A program made the translations under genes and the position numbers. From positions 5,187,455 to 5,251,454 of the forward strand of contig NZ_CP124543.1 of NCBI RefSeq assembly GCF_029953635.1: 64,000 nucleotides of DNA. Direction: 5' to 3'. The stretch is from Halotia branconii CENA392 (GTDB lineage: Bacteria; Cyanobacteriota; Cyanobacteriia; Cyanobacteriales; Nostocaceae). This document shows positions 27,924 through 39,800 of this stretch, piece by piece. The notes under the pieces are model-generated. The model had not been told where the DNA came from, did not search any database, and saw only the letters and a list, made by a program, of their open reading frames with translations. Numbering within the stretch: position 1 is the first letter of the stretch; each line of letters begins with the position of its first letter.

Positions 27924-30900
27924 TCATGAACCTACATTTGCTTGTTCAATGCAAATTCTGAGTTTTTCTGCCACAGATGAGATGTGGGGTTGAGTCATCA
28001 TCGTAATATGGTCGCCTGGAACAACGTGAATATCAACGTTTTGAGCAGAAAACTGACCCCATCCCCAGGCCGGGTCTTGGCGCAACTCAGTTAAAAGTGC
28101 GGCATCCTCTGCATTCACTTCCCTAGCCCGCAGCAGAGTTAGGCAAGATGGATAAACTTCTTGTGGTGAATATTTGATACTAGCTTGCAGATTTGCCTCG
28201 AATACTTGCACCAAACCACGCACTTGCTTGGTGTCAGTACCAGCAGGCAGTAAATCAACGGCGATTAATTGTTCCTTGAGATATGCTAATTGTGCGTCAA
28301 GTTCTAACGGTTGGAGTATTTCATAGCTTATATCTAAGCTCTTACCTGCCCAACGTTCAATTAGACGAGCAGTTTCGGTCAGTCGAGTGGCATCATCAAC
28401 ATCAATATATACGGGTTTGTCACTAGCAACTGGGGCGGGAGCGTCTAAAATTGCCACCAAAGCCACCTCATATCCTGACTTGACCAACTGTTGAGCCATT
28501 TCATAGGCAATAGAACCACCAAAGGAATGACCTCCAAGAAAATATGGCCCTTCAGGTTGAACAGTTTGTATCGCCTGGATGTAATAAGCTGCCATATCCT
28601 CAACACAAGTTAATGGTTCAGATTCTCCATTTAAACCAGGTGCTTGCAACCCATAAAATGTTTGGTTTTCTCCTAAATAACGAGCCAAATCATATAGATA
28701 GAGGACATTACCGCCACCTCCAGGTAAGCAAAAGAAAGGATATTGAGAATTTCCTTTTTGAACTTCTACCAGGGGAGACCAAGATGATACTCCTGATTCT
28801 TGGCGTAAAAGATTAGCTAAACTTTCGATGGTGGGGTATTGGAAAAGAGTAGCCAAAGGTAAGTTTTGAGAAAACTTTTGTTTAATATGAGCCATCAAGC
28901 GCACCGCTAAAAGCGAGTGTCCACCCAGATCAAAAAAGTTATCTTGCACTCCTACAGGGTAAACATTGAGAATATTTGACCAAATTTGTGTTAATGCCAA
29001 CTCCACAGTATCACGAGGTTGTAAGTATTCCTTACCAAGGAAACTACGAGATGTTTTTGGTGCAGGTAGAGCGCGGCGGTCTAATTTACCATTGGGAGTT
29101 AGAGGTAGAGTCTCCAACATCACAAAAGCTGAAGGTATCATATACTCAGGCAATTGCTCTTTGAGAAATTGGTGCAATTCACTCTCTGGAAGTATTTGCT
29201 CAGAATGGGTGACAATATACGCTACCAATCGGGGATTTCCTGGTTCATCTTCACGGGCAATAACCGCTACTAAACGTACCTGAGGATGTTGAGTAAGTAA
29301 AGCTTCAATCTCTCCTAGTTCAATACGGAAGCCGCGAATCTTCACTTGGTGGTCAATGCGTTCGCAGTATTCTATGCTACCATCTGGTAAGAAACGAGCT
29401 AAATCCCCTGTTTTATATATCCGTGCTTCTGCTTCGTTGCTCAAGTGATTGGGGATAAATTTTTCAGCAGTTAATTCTGGACGGTTAAGGTAACCTCTAG
29501 CTAAACCAGCACCGCCAATGTGCAGTTCACCAATAACACCAACAGGAACTGGTTGCAGTTGGTTATCTAGGATATAAACTTGTGTATTAGCAATCGGACG
29601 ACCGATGGGTACAGTGTGTTGATTCAGCCTTTGTTTGCAAGTCCAATATGTGGCATCAATACAAGTTTCTGTGGGACCATAAAGATTATGTAACTCTGCA
29701 TTGAGATGAGCAAAGAAGCGTTCTTGTAGTTCGCCTGTTAAAGGTTCTCCACCGCAAAATACATTTTTTAAAGATTGGCAGTTTGTAATTTGCTCATTTT
29801 CTAACAGCATTCGTAGTAAGGTGGGAACAAGTTGCAAAGTGGTAATTTTGTGTTCAACAATTGTTTGGATGAGATAATCGCTATCTTGATGTCCCCCTGG
29901 TTTAGCCATGATCAATTGCGCTCCCACTAACAAGGGTGCGTAAAATTCCCAAACGGAAGCATCAAAGCTAAAAGGAGTTTTTTGCAGAACTTTATCTGTT
30001 GCAGTTAAAGGGAAGTCTGTTTGCATCCACAGCATATGATTACAAATTGCACGATGCGGTAACATTGCTCCTTTGGGTTTGCCTGTAGAACCAGATGTAT
30101 AAATTACATAAGCTAGATGATCAAGAGTGACGTTGCTAACTGGATTGAGTTCACTTTCTTGAGCAATTGTTTCCCAGTTAGTATCTAAGCAAATTGTGTA
30201 ACCTTGGTGTTGAGGAAGAATATCCAAAAGTCTTTGTTGAGTTAACAAAACTGGTGCTTGAGTATCCTCTAACATCAAACTTATTCGCTCTTGGGGATAC
30301 ATTGGATCTATTGGTACGTATGCACCGCCAGCTTTCAAAACTGCCAACAAAGCAACAACCATAGAAAGCGATCGCTCTATACAAATTCCTACCAAAACAT
30401 CAGGAGCAACTCCCAGTTTTTGCAAATAATGTGCTAGTTGATTGGCACTAGCGTTAAGTTGAGCATACGTTAGTTGTTGTTGCTCGTAGATCACAGCAAT
30501 GTTGTTAGGGGTACGCTCTACTTGTTCTACAAATAATTGATGAAGGTTCTTGTCTTGTGAAAAATTAACTTGAGTGTTATTAAAATCCACCAGCAACTGA
30601 TGTCGTTGTTCATGATTTAAAATTTCTAATTCGTTAATTGTTGCTTGAGGATTGGCAATTACACTTTCTAATAAAGTTTGATATTGAGTCATTAATTGTT
30701 GGATATCTGCTGATGAAAATAAACTAGCATCATAGTGAAATTCAGCTACTAAATTATCATCACAACGTGTCATTGCAAGTTTGACTTTAAATCTGTCAAA
30801 ACAAACGTACTGTTGAACCAAAGAAAATGTCACTTCCTCAGTAAAGGAACTGGAAAATTGTTCTGTAAATTCAAAACAGAAGGGCAGGAAAGGTACGCCC

Positions 30901-31937
30901 ATAATAGCTGTATCTGTTTCTACAACTTCCTCCCAATTAAAACATTCTTGCCAGTCATAAGCTCTACTTTGAACTAAAGCAGTCTGTTCTAAAAGTTCAC
31001 TAAATTTCAAGCTGTGATCAAGACGAGAATGTATTGGTATGTGTTTAGCAAATAATCCTAGTGCTTCTTGGAGTTCTTCTTCCGGTCTACCATCACAAAC
31101 ATTCCCAACAACCATATCCGCTATTCCTGTCAGCCGCCAAATCAGGATTTGCCAGCAAGTTAGGAAGAATATATTTTCGCTAGTATCAAATTGTGCTGCT
31201 AAAGATGCTAATTTAGCTGCTAACTTTGGCTGAATTGTTTGGGTAATAATTTGAGGAGCAAATGTAGTTTTTTCTACAATAGAGTTTTCTCTTGGCAATT
31301 TTACATTGCGAATTGAACTCATATCATATTGTTGCCAGTAGTCTTTCCCAATTTCAGCCTCTTTTGACTGTAGCAATTCATTTTGCCATTCCGAGAATAA
31401 AATATACTGCACTGGTTCGTCTACTAAGGCTTCGCCATGCAAGTTTGCTTTGTAGATACGATTAATTTCTGCAACTAAATTATTTAATGATGCAGTGTCT
31501 GCATAGAGAGCAGGTAAATTGAGCAGTAAGAAATGTTGAGAGTCGGAGAATTTTACTAGAGATACTTGCAATAGCGAGGATTTTTCAAAGTCAAAATTTT
31601 GTAGCTTGGCAGATTCAAATAGTGCAGTTAGGGCGTTTTGTTGTTTGTCTGGTTTCATCCTGCTGAAGTCATAATGTTGAATTGACAAAGTTTTGTCATC
31701 TTCAATCACTTGCAGAGGTATGGTCATTCCTGGTAAGAAACGAAAATTAGTACGGAAAATTTGATGGCGTTCAATAATAGTCTCTAAGGTAGTTTTTAAA
31801 GTTTCAAAATGAAGATCACTATTAATTTCTACAGTACACAATGAACGAAAAGGTAGACTATTAGTGTACTGTTGCAAAAGCCATAGATGTTTTTGTTGCG
31901 GCGAAAGTTGAAAACCTTGAATTATCTCACTATTCAT
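27924..31937 (-). CDS. Terminal NRPS: degenerate C-like domain-A-T-TE
   Basis: A 1337-residue protein. Residues about 8-440 are a condensation-fold domain whose HHxxxDG motif is replaced by NLPALYADTAS (near 142), so it should not catalyse peptide bond formation. Next come an A domain (YTSGSTGKPKG near 617), a T domain (FFDLGGHSLLA near 1006) and a type I thioesterase (GGHSFGG near 1136). I read the A-domain pocket as D-A-W-Q-F-G-L-I-D, a code I associate with glutamine. The preceding NRPS ends with an intact C domain that would supply the condensation activity. The neighbouring dioxygenase suggests the degenerate domain may be an interface domain. AGGAA lies 8 nt before the ATG. Confidence 0.9.
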   Translation of the reverse strand: MNSEIIQGFQLSPQQKHLWLLQQYTNSLPFRSLCTVEINSDLHFETLKTTLETIIERHQIFRTNFRFLPGMTIPLQVIEDDKTLSIQHYDFSRMKPDKQQNALTALFESAKLQNFDFEKSSLLQVSLVKFSDSQHFLLLNLPALYADTASLNNLVAEINRIYKANLHGEALVDEPVQYILFSEWQNELLQSKEAEIGKDYWQQYDMSSIRNVKLPRENSIVEKTTFAPQIITQTIQPKLAAKLASLAAQFDTSENIFFLTCWQILIWRLTGIADMVVGNVCDGRPEEELQEALGLFAKHIPIHSRLDHSLKFSELLEQTALVQSRAYDWQECFNWEEVVETDTAIMGVPFLPFCFEFTEQFSSSFTEEVTFSLVQQYVCFDRFKVKLAMTRCDDNLVAEFHYDASLFSSADIQQLMTQYQTLLESVIANPQATINELEILNHEQRHQLLVDFNNTQVNFSQDKNLHQLFVEQVERTPNNIAVIYEQQQLTYAQLNASANQLAHYLQKLGVAPDVLVGICIERSLSMVVALLAVLKAGGAYVPIDPMYPQERISLMLEDTQAPVLLTQQRLLDILPQHQGYTICLDTNWETIAQESELNPVSNVTLDHLAYVIYTSGSTGKPKGAMLPHRAICNHMLWMQTDFPLTATDKVLQKTPFSFDASVWEFYAPLLVGAQLIMAKPGGHQDSDYLIQTIVEHKITTLQLVPTLLRMLLENEQITNCQSLKNVFCGGEPLTGELQERFFAHLNAELHNLYGPTETCIDATYWTCKQRLNQHTVPIGRPIANTQVYILDNQLQPVPVGVIGELHIGGAGLARGYLNRPELTAEKFIPNHLSNEAEARIYKTGDLARFLPDGSIEYCERIDHQVKIRGFRIELGEIEALLTQHPQVRLVAVIAREDEPGNPRLVAYIVTHSEQILPESELHQFLKEQLPEYMIPSAFVMLETLPLTPNGKLDRRALPAPKTSRSFLGKEYLQPRDTVELALTQIWSNILNVYPVGVQDNFFDLGGHSLLAVRLMAHIKQKFSQNLPLATLFQYPTIESLANLLRQESGVSSWSPLVEVQKGNSQYPFFCLPGGGGNVLYLYDLARYLGENQTFYGLQAPGLNGESEPLTCVEDMAAYYIQAIQTVQPEGPYFLGGHSFGGSIAYEMAQQLVKSGYEVALVAILDAPAPVASDKPVYIDVDDATRLTETARLIERWAGKSLDISYEILQPLELDAQLAYLKEQLIAVDLLPAGTDTKQVRGLVQVFEANLQASIKYSPQEVYPSCLTLLRAREVNAEDAALLTELRQDPAWGWGQFSAQNVDIHVVPGDHITMMTQPHISSVAEKLRICIEQANVGS

Positions 31938-32056
31938 GAAAAGTCATTCCTGTACAATATTTGTGCTAATTATTAGTACCGTAAGCAAAAAAATTTTATG
32001 CACTCAGTATTTTTGCTTATATCCCATTACGGTTCCGTTAAGGCTATAACTCTGTT

Positions 32057-32184
32057 ATAGTAATCCGGTTTGATTCGGTGAATTTATTTGTGTAGGTAGG
32101 CAACAGGAAACAGGAAACAGGGAACAGTTAAGAAGGGATAGATATGTACTGAATCGTGTTCAAAAATCAAATAGGAGTCCTATA
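32057..32184. repeat. Extended leader repeat, copy 2
   Basis: A block of about 125 bp (CGGTTTGATTCGGTGAATTT, then GTAGGTAGGCAACAGG, AACAGGGAACA and TTCAAAAATCAAATAGGA) matches 40107-40216 over its length with gaps. It lies 120-250 bp upstream of the terminal NRPS start. Confidence 0.55.
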
Positions 32185-32255
32185 TCTAAGTCAATTTGTT
32201 TTAATAACCGCCAAGACGCAGAGAAGCCAGTGCGTTGAGCGGCTTTGGCGACTTT

Positions 32256-32325
32256 AACAGTTATCAGTAAAGAATGAAGTGTTCATCCTTGGGGAAACAC
32301 CACACCATACGCCATGATAACTGTT
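32256..32325. other. Nested inverted repeats in an 815-bp gene-free stretch
   Basis: AACAGTTATCA (32256-32266) pairs with TGATAACTGTT (32315-32325), an 11-bp perfect stem. An inner GTGTT/AACAC stem (32279-32283 and 32296-32300) could make a branched RNA hairpin. No coding signal was found in 31938-32752 outside repeats. It could be a repeat element or a leader RNA structure of the NRPS gene. No known RNA family is recognised. Confidence 0.35.
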
Positions 32326-32441
32326 TACTGTTCACTGGTTTAAGCAGCTGGCGTAGCGTAGGGAGAAGAAATGGGTGGTTAGAAACCGCTTGCTTCTACA
32401 CAGACGAAACCCTTGATAAAGTGACCAACAGTCTCATGGAG

Positions 32442-32488
32442 GTCGTAGGGACTTAAAATATCAATGAACATTGCTAAACCCCTACGAC
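32442..32488. other. Inverted repeat GTCGTAGGG/CCCTACGAC
   Basis: A perfect 9-bp stem with a 29-nt A/T-rich loop, in the same gene-free stretch. It resembles the GTAGGGG-ended intergenic repeats common in filamentous cyanobacteria. Confidence 0.4.
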
Positions 32489-32636
32489 AATCTATCTTTA
32501 TGAGAATTTTCGTGAGTTGCTATTACCTACTAATTAAGTCGGTGAAATAAAATCAAACTATGTGAATAAAAGTAAATAAGGCTCAAACTCTTTATCCCAA
32601 CGATAATTATTGACATCGACTGACCTACTTACTACT

Positions 32637-32716
32637 GGTCTGTCAACCCAAAAATGACAGGTGGAGGCAGGCAGGGGAAGCAGGGGAAGCAGGGGAAGCA
32701 GGGGAAGCAGGGGGAG
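32637..32716. repeat. Short tandem repeat with conserved leader, second copy
   Basis: The leader TGTCAACCCAAAAATGACA plus GGTGGAGGCAGGCA is identical to that at 1199-1231. It is followed by about five GGGGAAGCA units. It abuts the 3' end of the dioxygenase gene (stop at 32753). Confidence 0.85.
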
Positions 32717-32752
32717 AAAAGAACTGGACTTTTTCACATTAACCCAGCAAAA

Positions 32753-33826
32753 TTATCTTGACAGAGTACTACTCGGTTCACCCATTGCTGTCAAAATCTT
32801 TCTGGCTCCAGAAAAAGGCCTGCGTCCGTGGGATACTAACATATTGTCCAGCATCAGGATGTCGCCTTTTTGCCAAGGAAAAATTTTGGTTTCTTGTTCT
32901 ATAACGGCGCGAATTTCTTCAATAACGGAAGTTTCGATGGGAGAACCATCACCGTAATAGGTGTTATAAGGTAAATTTTCTTCAGAATTTTCACTTAAAA
33001 AGCTGTTGCGAAAATCTGCTTCCAAACTAGATACGTGCCAAAAAACGATATGATTAAACCAAACCATGTCACCAGTCACGGGATGTTGAGCGATCGCTGG
33101 ACGCACTTGATGAGTTTTCAGATGGTTTTCATCTTGCCATTCAAATTCAATTTGAGCATGACGACAGTATTCTGCTAAGTCTGCTTTGTCGTTAGTAGCA
33201 AAACTTCTTTGCCAAGGTAGACCGAATCCGTTACCAAAATTACGCACTAACATCCACCCTTTTTCTTGAAAACGCTCTCTAATTTGCGGAGAAATTTTTT
33301 GGTAAACTTTCCTCATATCTGCAATAGGCGTTTCTCCTTGCACAGTCGCGGGTTGAATGCAGCAGAACCATATCTTCATCGGCCAAGTGATTACATAAGA
33401 TAACTCGTTATGCAAAGCAATGGAGTGTTCTGGCGGAAATTCGGTAGATGTGTAAACCTTGTTGCTGAGTTTTGTTCGTGGTGTTGCACCTTCTACATAA
33501 TTCATAATTTGCGGACACACGACGTTCACAAATCCCTCAAAATCATCTTGAGTACTAATATCGAAACCTCTAAATAAGATGCCTCCATATTTCAATAGAT
33601 TGGTTTCGATAAAGTCACGGTTATTTTGAGACCAAATTTGCAGATTTAAATCTTTAAATTTAGGTTGAATAATAAGCGGCAATGCTTCTTTAGCTTGTAT
33701 ATGAGTGACATCTACTAATCCTTGTGATGACAAATTTATAGCTACTGGTTGATTTTTTTGCTTTTTATCAGCCCACATTTTCTTAAAAGAAGGCTTGTTT
33801 ACATCCATAGTTTCTGTGTTATTCAT
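32753..33826 (-). CDS. TauD/SyrP-type Fe(II)/2-oxoglutarate dioxygenase
   Basis: A 357-residue member of the TauD/SyrP family. It shows an ALHNELSY segment (H-x-E iron ligands, about residue 138), a YGGILFRGFD N-terminal motif and a distal His/Arg segment (VSHGRRPFSGARKILTAM near 335). SyrP-like enzymes hydroxylate the beta carbon of amino acids held on NRPS carrier domains. It lies 18 bp after the C-A-T-E-C NRPS gene with AGGAG before its ATG, so co-transcription is very likely. It probably hydroxylates the residue loaded by the terminal module, but the substrate is inferred. Confidence 0.85.
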   Translation of the reverse strand: MNNTETMDVNKPSFKKMWADKKQKNQPVAINLSSQGLVDVTHIQAKEALPLIIQPKFKDLNLQIWSQNNRDFIETNLLKYGGILFRGFDISTQDDFEGFVNVVCPQIMNYVEGATPRTKLSNKVYTSTEFPPEHSIALHNELSYVITWPMKIWFCCIQPATVQGETPIADMRKVYQKISPQIRERFQEKGWMLVRNFGNGFGLPWQRSFATNDKADLAEYCRHAQIEFEWQDENHLKTHQVRPAIAQHPVTGDMVWFNHIVFWHVSSLEADFRNSFLSENSEENLPYNTYYGDGSPIETSVIEEIRAVIEQETKIFPWQKGDILMLDNMLVSHGRRPFSGARKILTAMGEPSSTLSR

Positions 33827-33844
33827 AATTTACTCCTAGCTGAT

Positions 33845-36800
33845 TTAACGAATTGATTTAGTTTGTAGATTTTTGAATTTGTTGCGGCGGACTTGAAGAA
33901 ATTCTTGTTCTTTCGCCAGATTTCTTTGCTTGTTTGCTTGAGCTAATATTTGTTCTAACACTTGCAACTTGGTATGAGGCTGTGCGGCTATTTTGTGCAG
34001 AACTGTGACAACATCTTCTAACATTCTTGCAACAGTGTCGTGAGTAAAGCGATTTCCTTCGTAGCTAAGTCCTACAGATAAATTCGCCCCAGGTATAACT
34101 ACTAATCCTAAAGGATATTTTGTGCGTTCAATGTTACTAACGTTGTCAATTTTTAAGCGATCGTTTGAGTTTTGCAAAGCAGGGTCTATGGGATAGTTAT
34201 AAAATCCGATATTAGTCTCAAACATTGCTGTCCCCATTGGTATTTCACTGACCCTTTGAATTTCCACTAAGGGAGTATAAGAGTATTGCTCGCGCTCTAT
34301 TTGTTGTATATGTAACTCTTGTAACCAAGGTAACAGTTCTCTTTCTCCAGAAATCTGCACTCGTACTGGTAAGGTATTAACAAACATACCTACCATCGTT
34401 TCTATACCTGCAAGAGATGGAGGACGACCAGATACGGTGCTGCCAAAAACTACATCTTCGTGACCACTGTAATGTTTTAGTAATAGCGCCCAAGTGCCTT
34501 GCATTAAATTATTAAAAGTGAACTGATGCTGTCGGCTGAGAGATTCGAGGGCAGTTGTTAAGTCTGCTGGAAGTTTGATAGTTTGCTCATGATAACTCTG
34601 CTTTTGTTGGGGATGATGTACAACAGATTTATCTGCATTTAACACAATTGGGGTAGTAAAACCTTTCAGGGTTTGTTGCCAAAACTGCTCTGCTTGAGTG
34701 AGGTCTTGTTGTTGCAACCAAGTAATATAGTCTTTGAAAGGACGGGGTGTTGTTAAGTACAAATCATGACCTTTGTTTAAGGCATTGTAGAAAGCAAAGG
34801 CTTCTTGAACTATGACAGGCAAAGACCAACCATCAATCAAAAGGTGATGGAAACACCAAACAAATTCATAAGTATCATCTGCCATTTGAATTAAACTACA
34901 GCGCATTAGAGGAGCTTGGTGCAGTTCAAAACCTCTGTTTCTATCTGCTTCTAGAAAAGCTTGCAGCTGCTGTTGCTGTTCGCCAAAAGACAATGCTCGC
35001 CAATCATAATGAACAAAAGGTAAGTTGATAGATTTGCAAACTACTTGGTGAGGTTTTTTAAGATTTTCCCAGACAAAGAAAGTACCCAGAACTGGGTGAC
35101 GTTCAACAACCCGTTGCCAAGCTTGCTCAAATGCTGTAGTGTTAAGATCCCCGTGGAGAGTGCAATTTAGCAGTTCATTGTAAACTCCAGAATCTGGGTC
35201 ATAAAGGGTATGAAAAAGTATACCTTCCTGCATTGGAGACAGGGGATAAATCGACTCAATGTTTTTCTTGTGGTTAGCTATATCACGGGTTGCCATTTCT
35301 GCAATTAAATTGTCCAGATATTCCTGAGTTAACTCTGCTTCGGGAAAATCTGAAGGAGTATAACCGCCAACATCAGTAGACTGACAGTGATTGATAATAT
35401 CTGTGAGTGCATTGATGAAATTAGCAGCTAAAGCCTCAATTGTCGATTGTTGGTGAATGTTTTGACTATAAGTCCAATTAAGTTGCAGCTTACCTGATGC
35501 GACTAAGGCGTTAACTTCTAGTAAGTGAGTGCGATCGCCTAATATACTTTGTTCAGCACCCGCAGACTCTTGTGCCAATTTCCACGCTCCAGACTCCGAT
35601 AATTCTTGGTCAAATTGTCCCAAGTAGTTGAAACTAACTTGCGCTGGGGTTGCAGTTGCAAGTTGTTGACGGATTGCTGAGTCTTGGGTGAAATAGCGAA
35701 GAATGCCGTAGTTAATACCGCGTTTTTGGCAAGGGCGTAGTTGTTCTTTAATTGACTTTAAAGTTTTACCCGCATCGGCATTTGCTGCCAATTTTAATTT
35801 TATGGGGAAAAGGCAAGTAAACCAGCCGACAGTCCGCGATAAATCGATGTCTGCAAACAGTTCTTCTCGTCCATGACCTTCAACATCAACGAGTAGGGAA
35901 GATTCACCAGTCCATTGAGCGAAACTTTGTGCCAAAGCAGTTAACAACACGTCATTAATTTGGGTATTGTAAACAGCCGGAACTTCTTGCAGTAAAGCAC
36001 GGGTTTGTTCTGCGTCGAGAGACACTGAAACTTGGGCAGATGAAGCAACAGTATTATTCTGCTGATTGTAATCTACAGGCAAAGGTATAGAGCCGGATGA
36101 CTGAGCTAACCAAAAGTCTAATTCGGTTGTGAGTGTTTCTGAACTGCCATATTCAGCCAGTCGATGCGACCATTCTTTAAAAGAAGATGTTTTGGCTGGA
36201 AGTTGAATTGTTTCTCCCCGATTTAGTTGTTGATAAGCATTAAATAAGTCTTCTACCAAAATTCGCCATGAGACACCATCCACAGCTAAGTGATGCACAA
36301 TTATTAACAACCGCGCAGGTTGTTCAGCACCAAAATGGAACAGTGCGACTTGCATTAACTCTTGTGACAAATTTAAGCTAGCTTGTAGCTTGTTAGCAGC
36401 AGTTTCGAGTGCTGCTTGTTTTTCTTGTGGGGCAATTTTTGCTAAATCCACACAAGTTAAAGGTACTGTAGCATTAGCATCTGCATTAGTTTGTAACCAG
36501 CTTTCGTCTTCTTGAACAAATCTCAAACGTAAAGCATCATGGTGTAATAATAATTGCTGCAAGGCTTGTTCTAATATTTCTGCTTTCAAGTCTGTTGGCA
36601 CTGACAGCAACACCGATTGATTAAAGTGTTCTGGTTGAGGTAGGTTTTGTTCAAAAAACCACTGTTGAATTGGTGTTAATGGTAAGGAACCTGTAACTAA
36701 ACCTTGTTCAGCTTGGACAGGGAGAGTTGTATCCACGACGGTAGACAACTCTGCGATCGTTTGGTGATGAAATAGTTGTTTGGGAGTCAGTTGTAGACCA

Positions 36801-39800
36801 GCTTGATTGGCTCGTGCCACAACTTGAATCGTCAGGATAGAATCACCGCCTAGTTCAAAAAAGTTGTCGTTGATCCCAACTTGTTTTAGTCGCAGGACAT
36901 CAGCCCAAATATTGGCTAAGATTTTTTCTGTCTTTGTGCGTGGGAGAATTAAGTTAGTATCAAAATCACTCCTTGAGGTTTTTGGTGCAGGTAAAACGCG
37001 ACGATCTACTTTGCCGTTGGGGTTTATAGGTAGAGACTCCAGCATGACAAAAGCCGAAGGCAGCATATATTCTGGCATTTTTGCTTTGAGAAAATCGCGG
37101 AGTTCTTTAACTGTAGTCGCCGCCAATTCATGCAAAACAACATAAGCAACAATACGCTTTTCTCCTGGCTCGTCTTCTCTAACTAGGACGACCACGTTGG
37201 CAATATCAGGGTGCTGTTGTATAACTGCTTCAATTTCACCTAATTCAATGCGGAAACCCCGGATTTTAACTAGGTTATCGATGCGGTTAATGAACTCGAT
37301 ATTGCCATCAGGTAAATATCTAACTAAATCGCCAGTTTTGTACAAATACTGAGAATTATCAAATGGGTTAGGAATAAATTTTTCAGCATTGAGTTCTGGA
37401 CGATTGAGATAACCTAAAGCTAAACCATCACCTCCCAAATAAAGTTCACCATATACGCCCACTGGGACTGGTTGCAAATGTCTATCTAATACATAGGTTT
37501 GTGTATTGGCGATCGCTCGCCCGATTGGTATATTTGTTGTTTTTTCTGCAACATCTTGGATGTGATGGCAAACGGAGAAAGTAGTGTTTTCTGTGGGACC
37601 ATATCCGTTCAGTAAATGTTCAGGCGCACCATGTTGCAAAACTTTCTTGATCCAACGAGGATCTAAAGCTTCACCTCCTACTAACAGATATCGCATCGTC
37701 TGAAAAGCTGTTGGTACTTCTTTCGCCATTTGATTAAATAGCGCCGCAGTCAAAAACATTATTCCTAGTTTCTGCTGCTGAATACAGGTAGCAAATTGTT
37801 GTGGTGAAAGAACAATATCCTGGCTAACTATTACCAAACGCGCTCCGTTTAATAAAGCTCCCCAAATTTCAAAGGTAGCAGCATCAAAGGAACAATTAGA
37901 TACTTGTGCAAAAACATCGCTGGTACTGATTGGTACATAATTTGTATTCAGTACCAAACGATTTACACCCCGATGAGGAACCATCACACCCTTGGGTTTA
38001 CCAGTAGAACCTGAAGTGTAAATTACATAAGCTACGTTTTCAACGGTAGTGGTATTGACAGGATTTTCTTGACTGTTTTGGTTGATAGTTTCCCAATCTG
38101 TATCCAAACAAATTTGTCTCACCCCAAGTTCAGAAAATTGATGGGTGAGGTGTTGTTGAGTCAGCAACACTTGAACTTGAGCATCTGACAACATTAAAGA
38201 CAATCGTTCTGCTGGATAATTAGGATCTAAAGGTACATACGCACCACCAGCTTTGAGTATCCCCAATAACCCCACGATCATCTCTAAGGAACGCTCAACG
38301 CAGATACCCACTAGTACATCTGGCTTGACACCCAAGTTTTGCAACTGGTGTGCTAATTGGTTGGCGCGATCGTTTAATTCTCGGTAAGTAAGTTGCTGAT
38401 TCTCAAAGACTACTGCCACCGCATTTGGTGTTTGTTCTACCCACTCTGCAAACAACTGATGAATACATTTACCTTGAGGATAATCGGTTGCGGTATCGTT
38501 CCACTCTACAAGTAACTGATGCTGTTCGCTTGCACTTAATAATGATACTTCTGCAACTGGTTGTTGAGGATTAACCACAAGATTTTCTAGCAAAGTCTGG
38601 AAATGCCCTGCCATACGGGTAATAGTTGTAGCATCAAATAAATCGCTGTTAAATTCCCATTCTCCTAAAAGTCCTGACTCGGTTTCTTGCATTGATAGCG
38701 TCAGATCAAATTTTGCAGTGCTATTTTCGATTTTTAGGAGATTTAAGCTCAAGTTGGGTAGTTCTAATTTACCCATAGGTGCATTTTGCATGGCAAATGC
38801 TACTTGAAACAAAGGCATGTGAGAAAGCGATCGCTCTGGTTGCAAGGCTTCAACTAATCGCTCAAAAGGTACATCTTGATGAGCATAGGCATCTAAAGCG
38901 ACTTGTTTGACTCTTTGCAGTAATTCTGCAAAACTCGGATTTCCCTCTAAATTAGTCCGTAGCACTAAAGTATTGACAAATAAACCAATTAATGGATATG
39001 TCTCTTGGCGATCGCGGTTAGCAATCGGAGAACCGATGACAATATCTGACTGGTTACTATAGCGATACAGTAAAGTTGCAAAAGCTGCCATCAGGGTCAT
39101 AAACATCGTTGTCCCTGACTTTTGACACAGAATATTTAATTGTTTGGTGAGATTTTGGTTGAGTTCAAAATTTAAAGTTTGACCTTGAAAAGTTTGCACT
39201 GGAGGACGCGGACGGTCTGTAGGTAATTCTAAGATCGGGGGAATACCTGCTAACTGCTGCCGCCAGTAGTTGAGTTGATTTTCTAAAACTTCACCTTGTA
39301 AACATTGTCTTTGCCAATGAGCAAAATCAGCATATTGAATGGTTAATCCTGTTAATGGAGAAGGTTGATTTTGTGAAAAAGCTGTGTATAAACTAGAAAA
39401 TTCTTGAATAAATACCCCCAAAGACCAGCCATCAGAAACAATATGGTGCATCGTTACCAACAATACATAAGATTCTGATGCCAAATGTAGTAAGGTAACT
39501 CGCAACAAACAATCTTGTGTCAAGTCAAAAGGTTGTAGTTGTTCTGCGATCGCCAAACGTTCTACCTCAGCAAAACGTGCTGCGGCTGGTAATGTTTGTA
39601 AGTCAATGACTGGAATATTGATTGTTAATTGAGGCGTAATTATTTGGACAGCATTGCCATCAATAGTTTTAAAGTTAGTCCGCAAGATGGCATGACGTTG
39701 AATGATTTCTGCAATAATTTTTTCCAGGATAGATACCTGCAAATTGCCAGTAATTTCTACCGCCGCCGCCATGTTATATGTTGCACTATTGCCCTCCATC

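Noticed and set aside
32661..32957. Plus-strand ORF starting in the tandem repeat and running antisense to the dioxygenase
   Set aside because: It is an antisense shadow of the real minus-strand gene plus repeat sequence.
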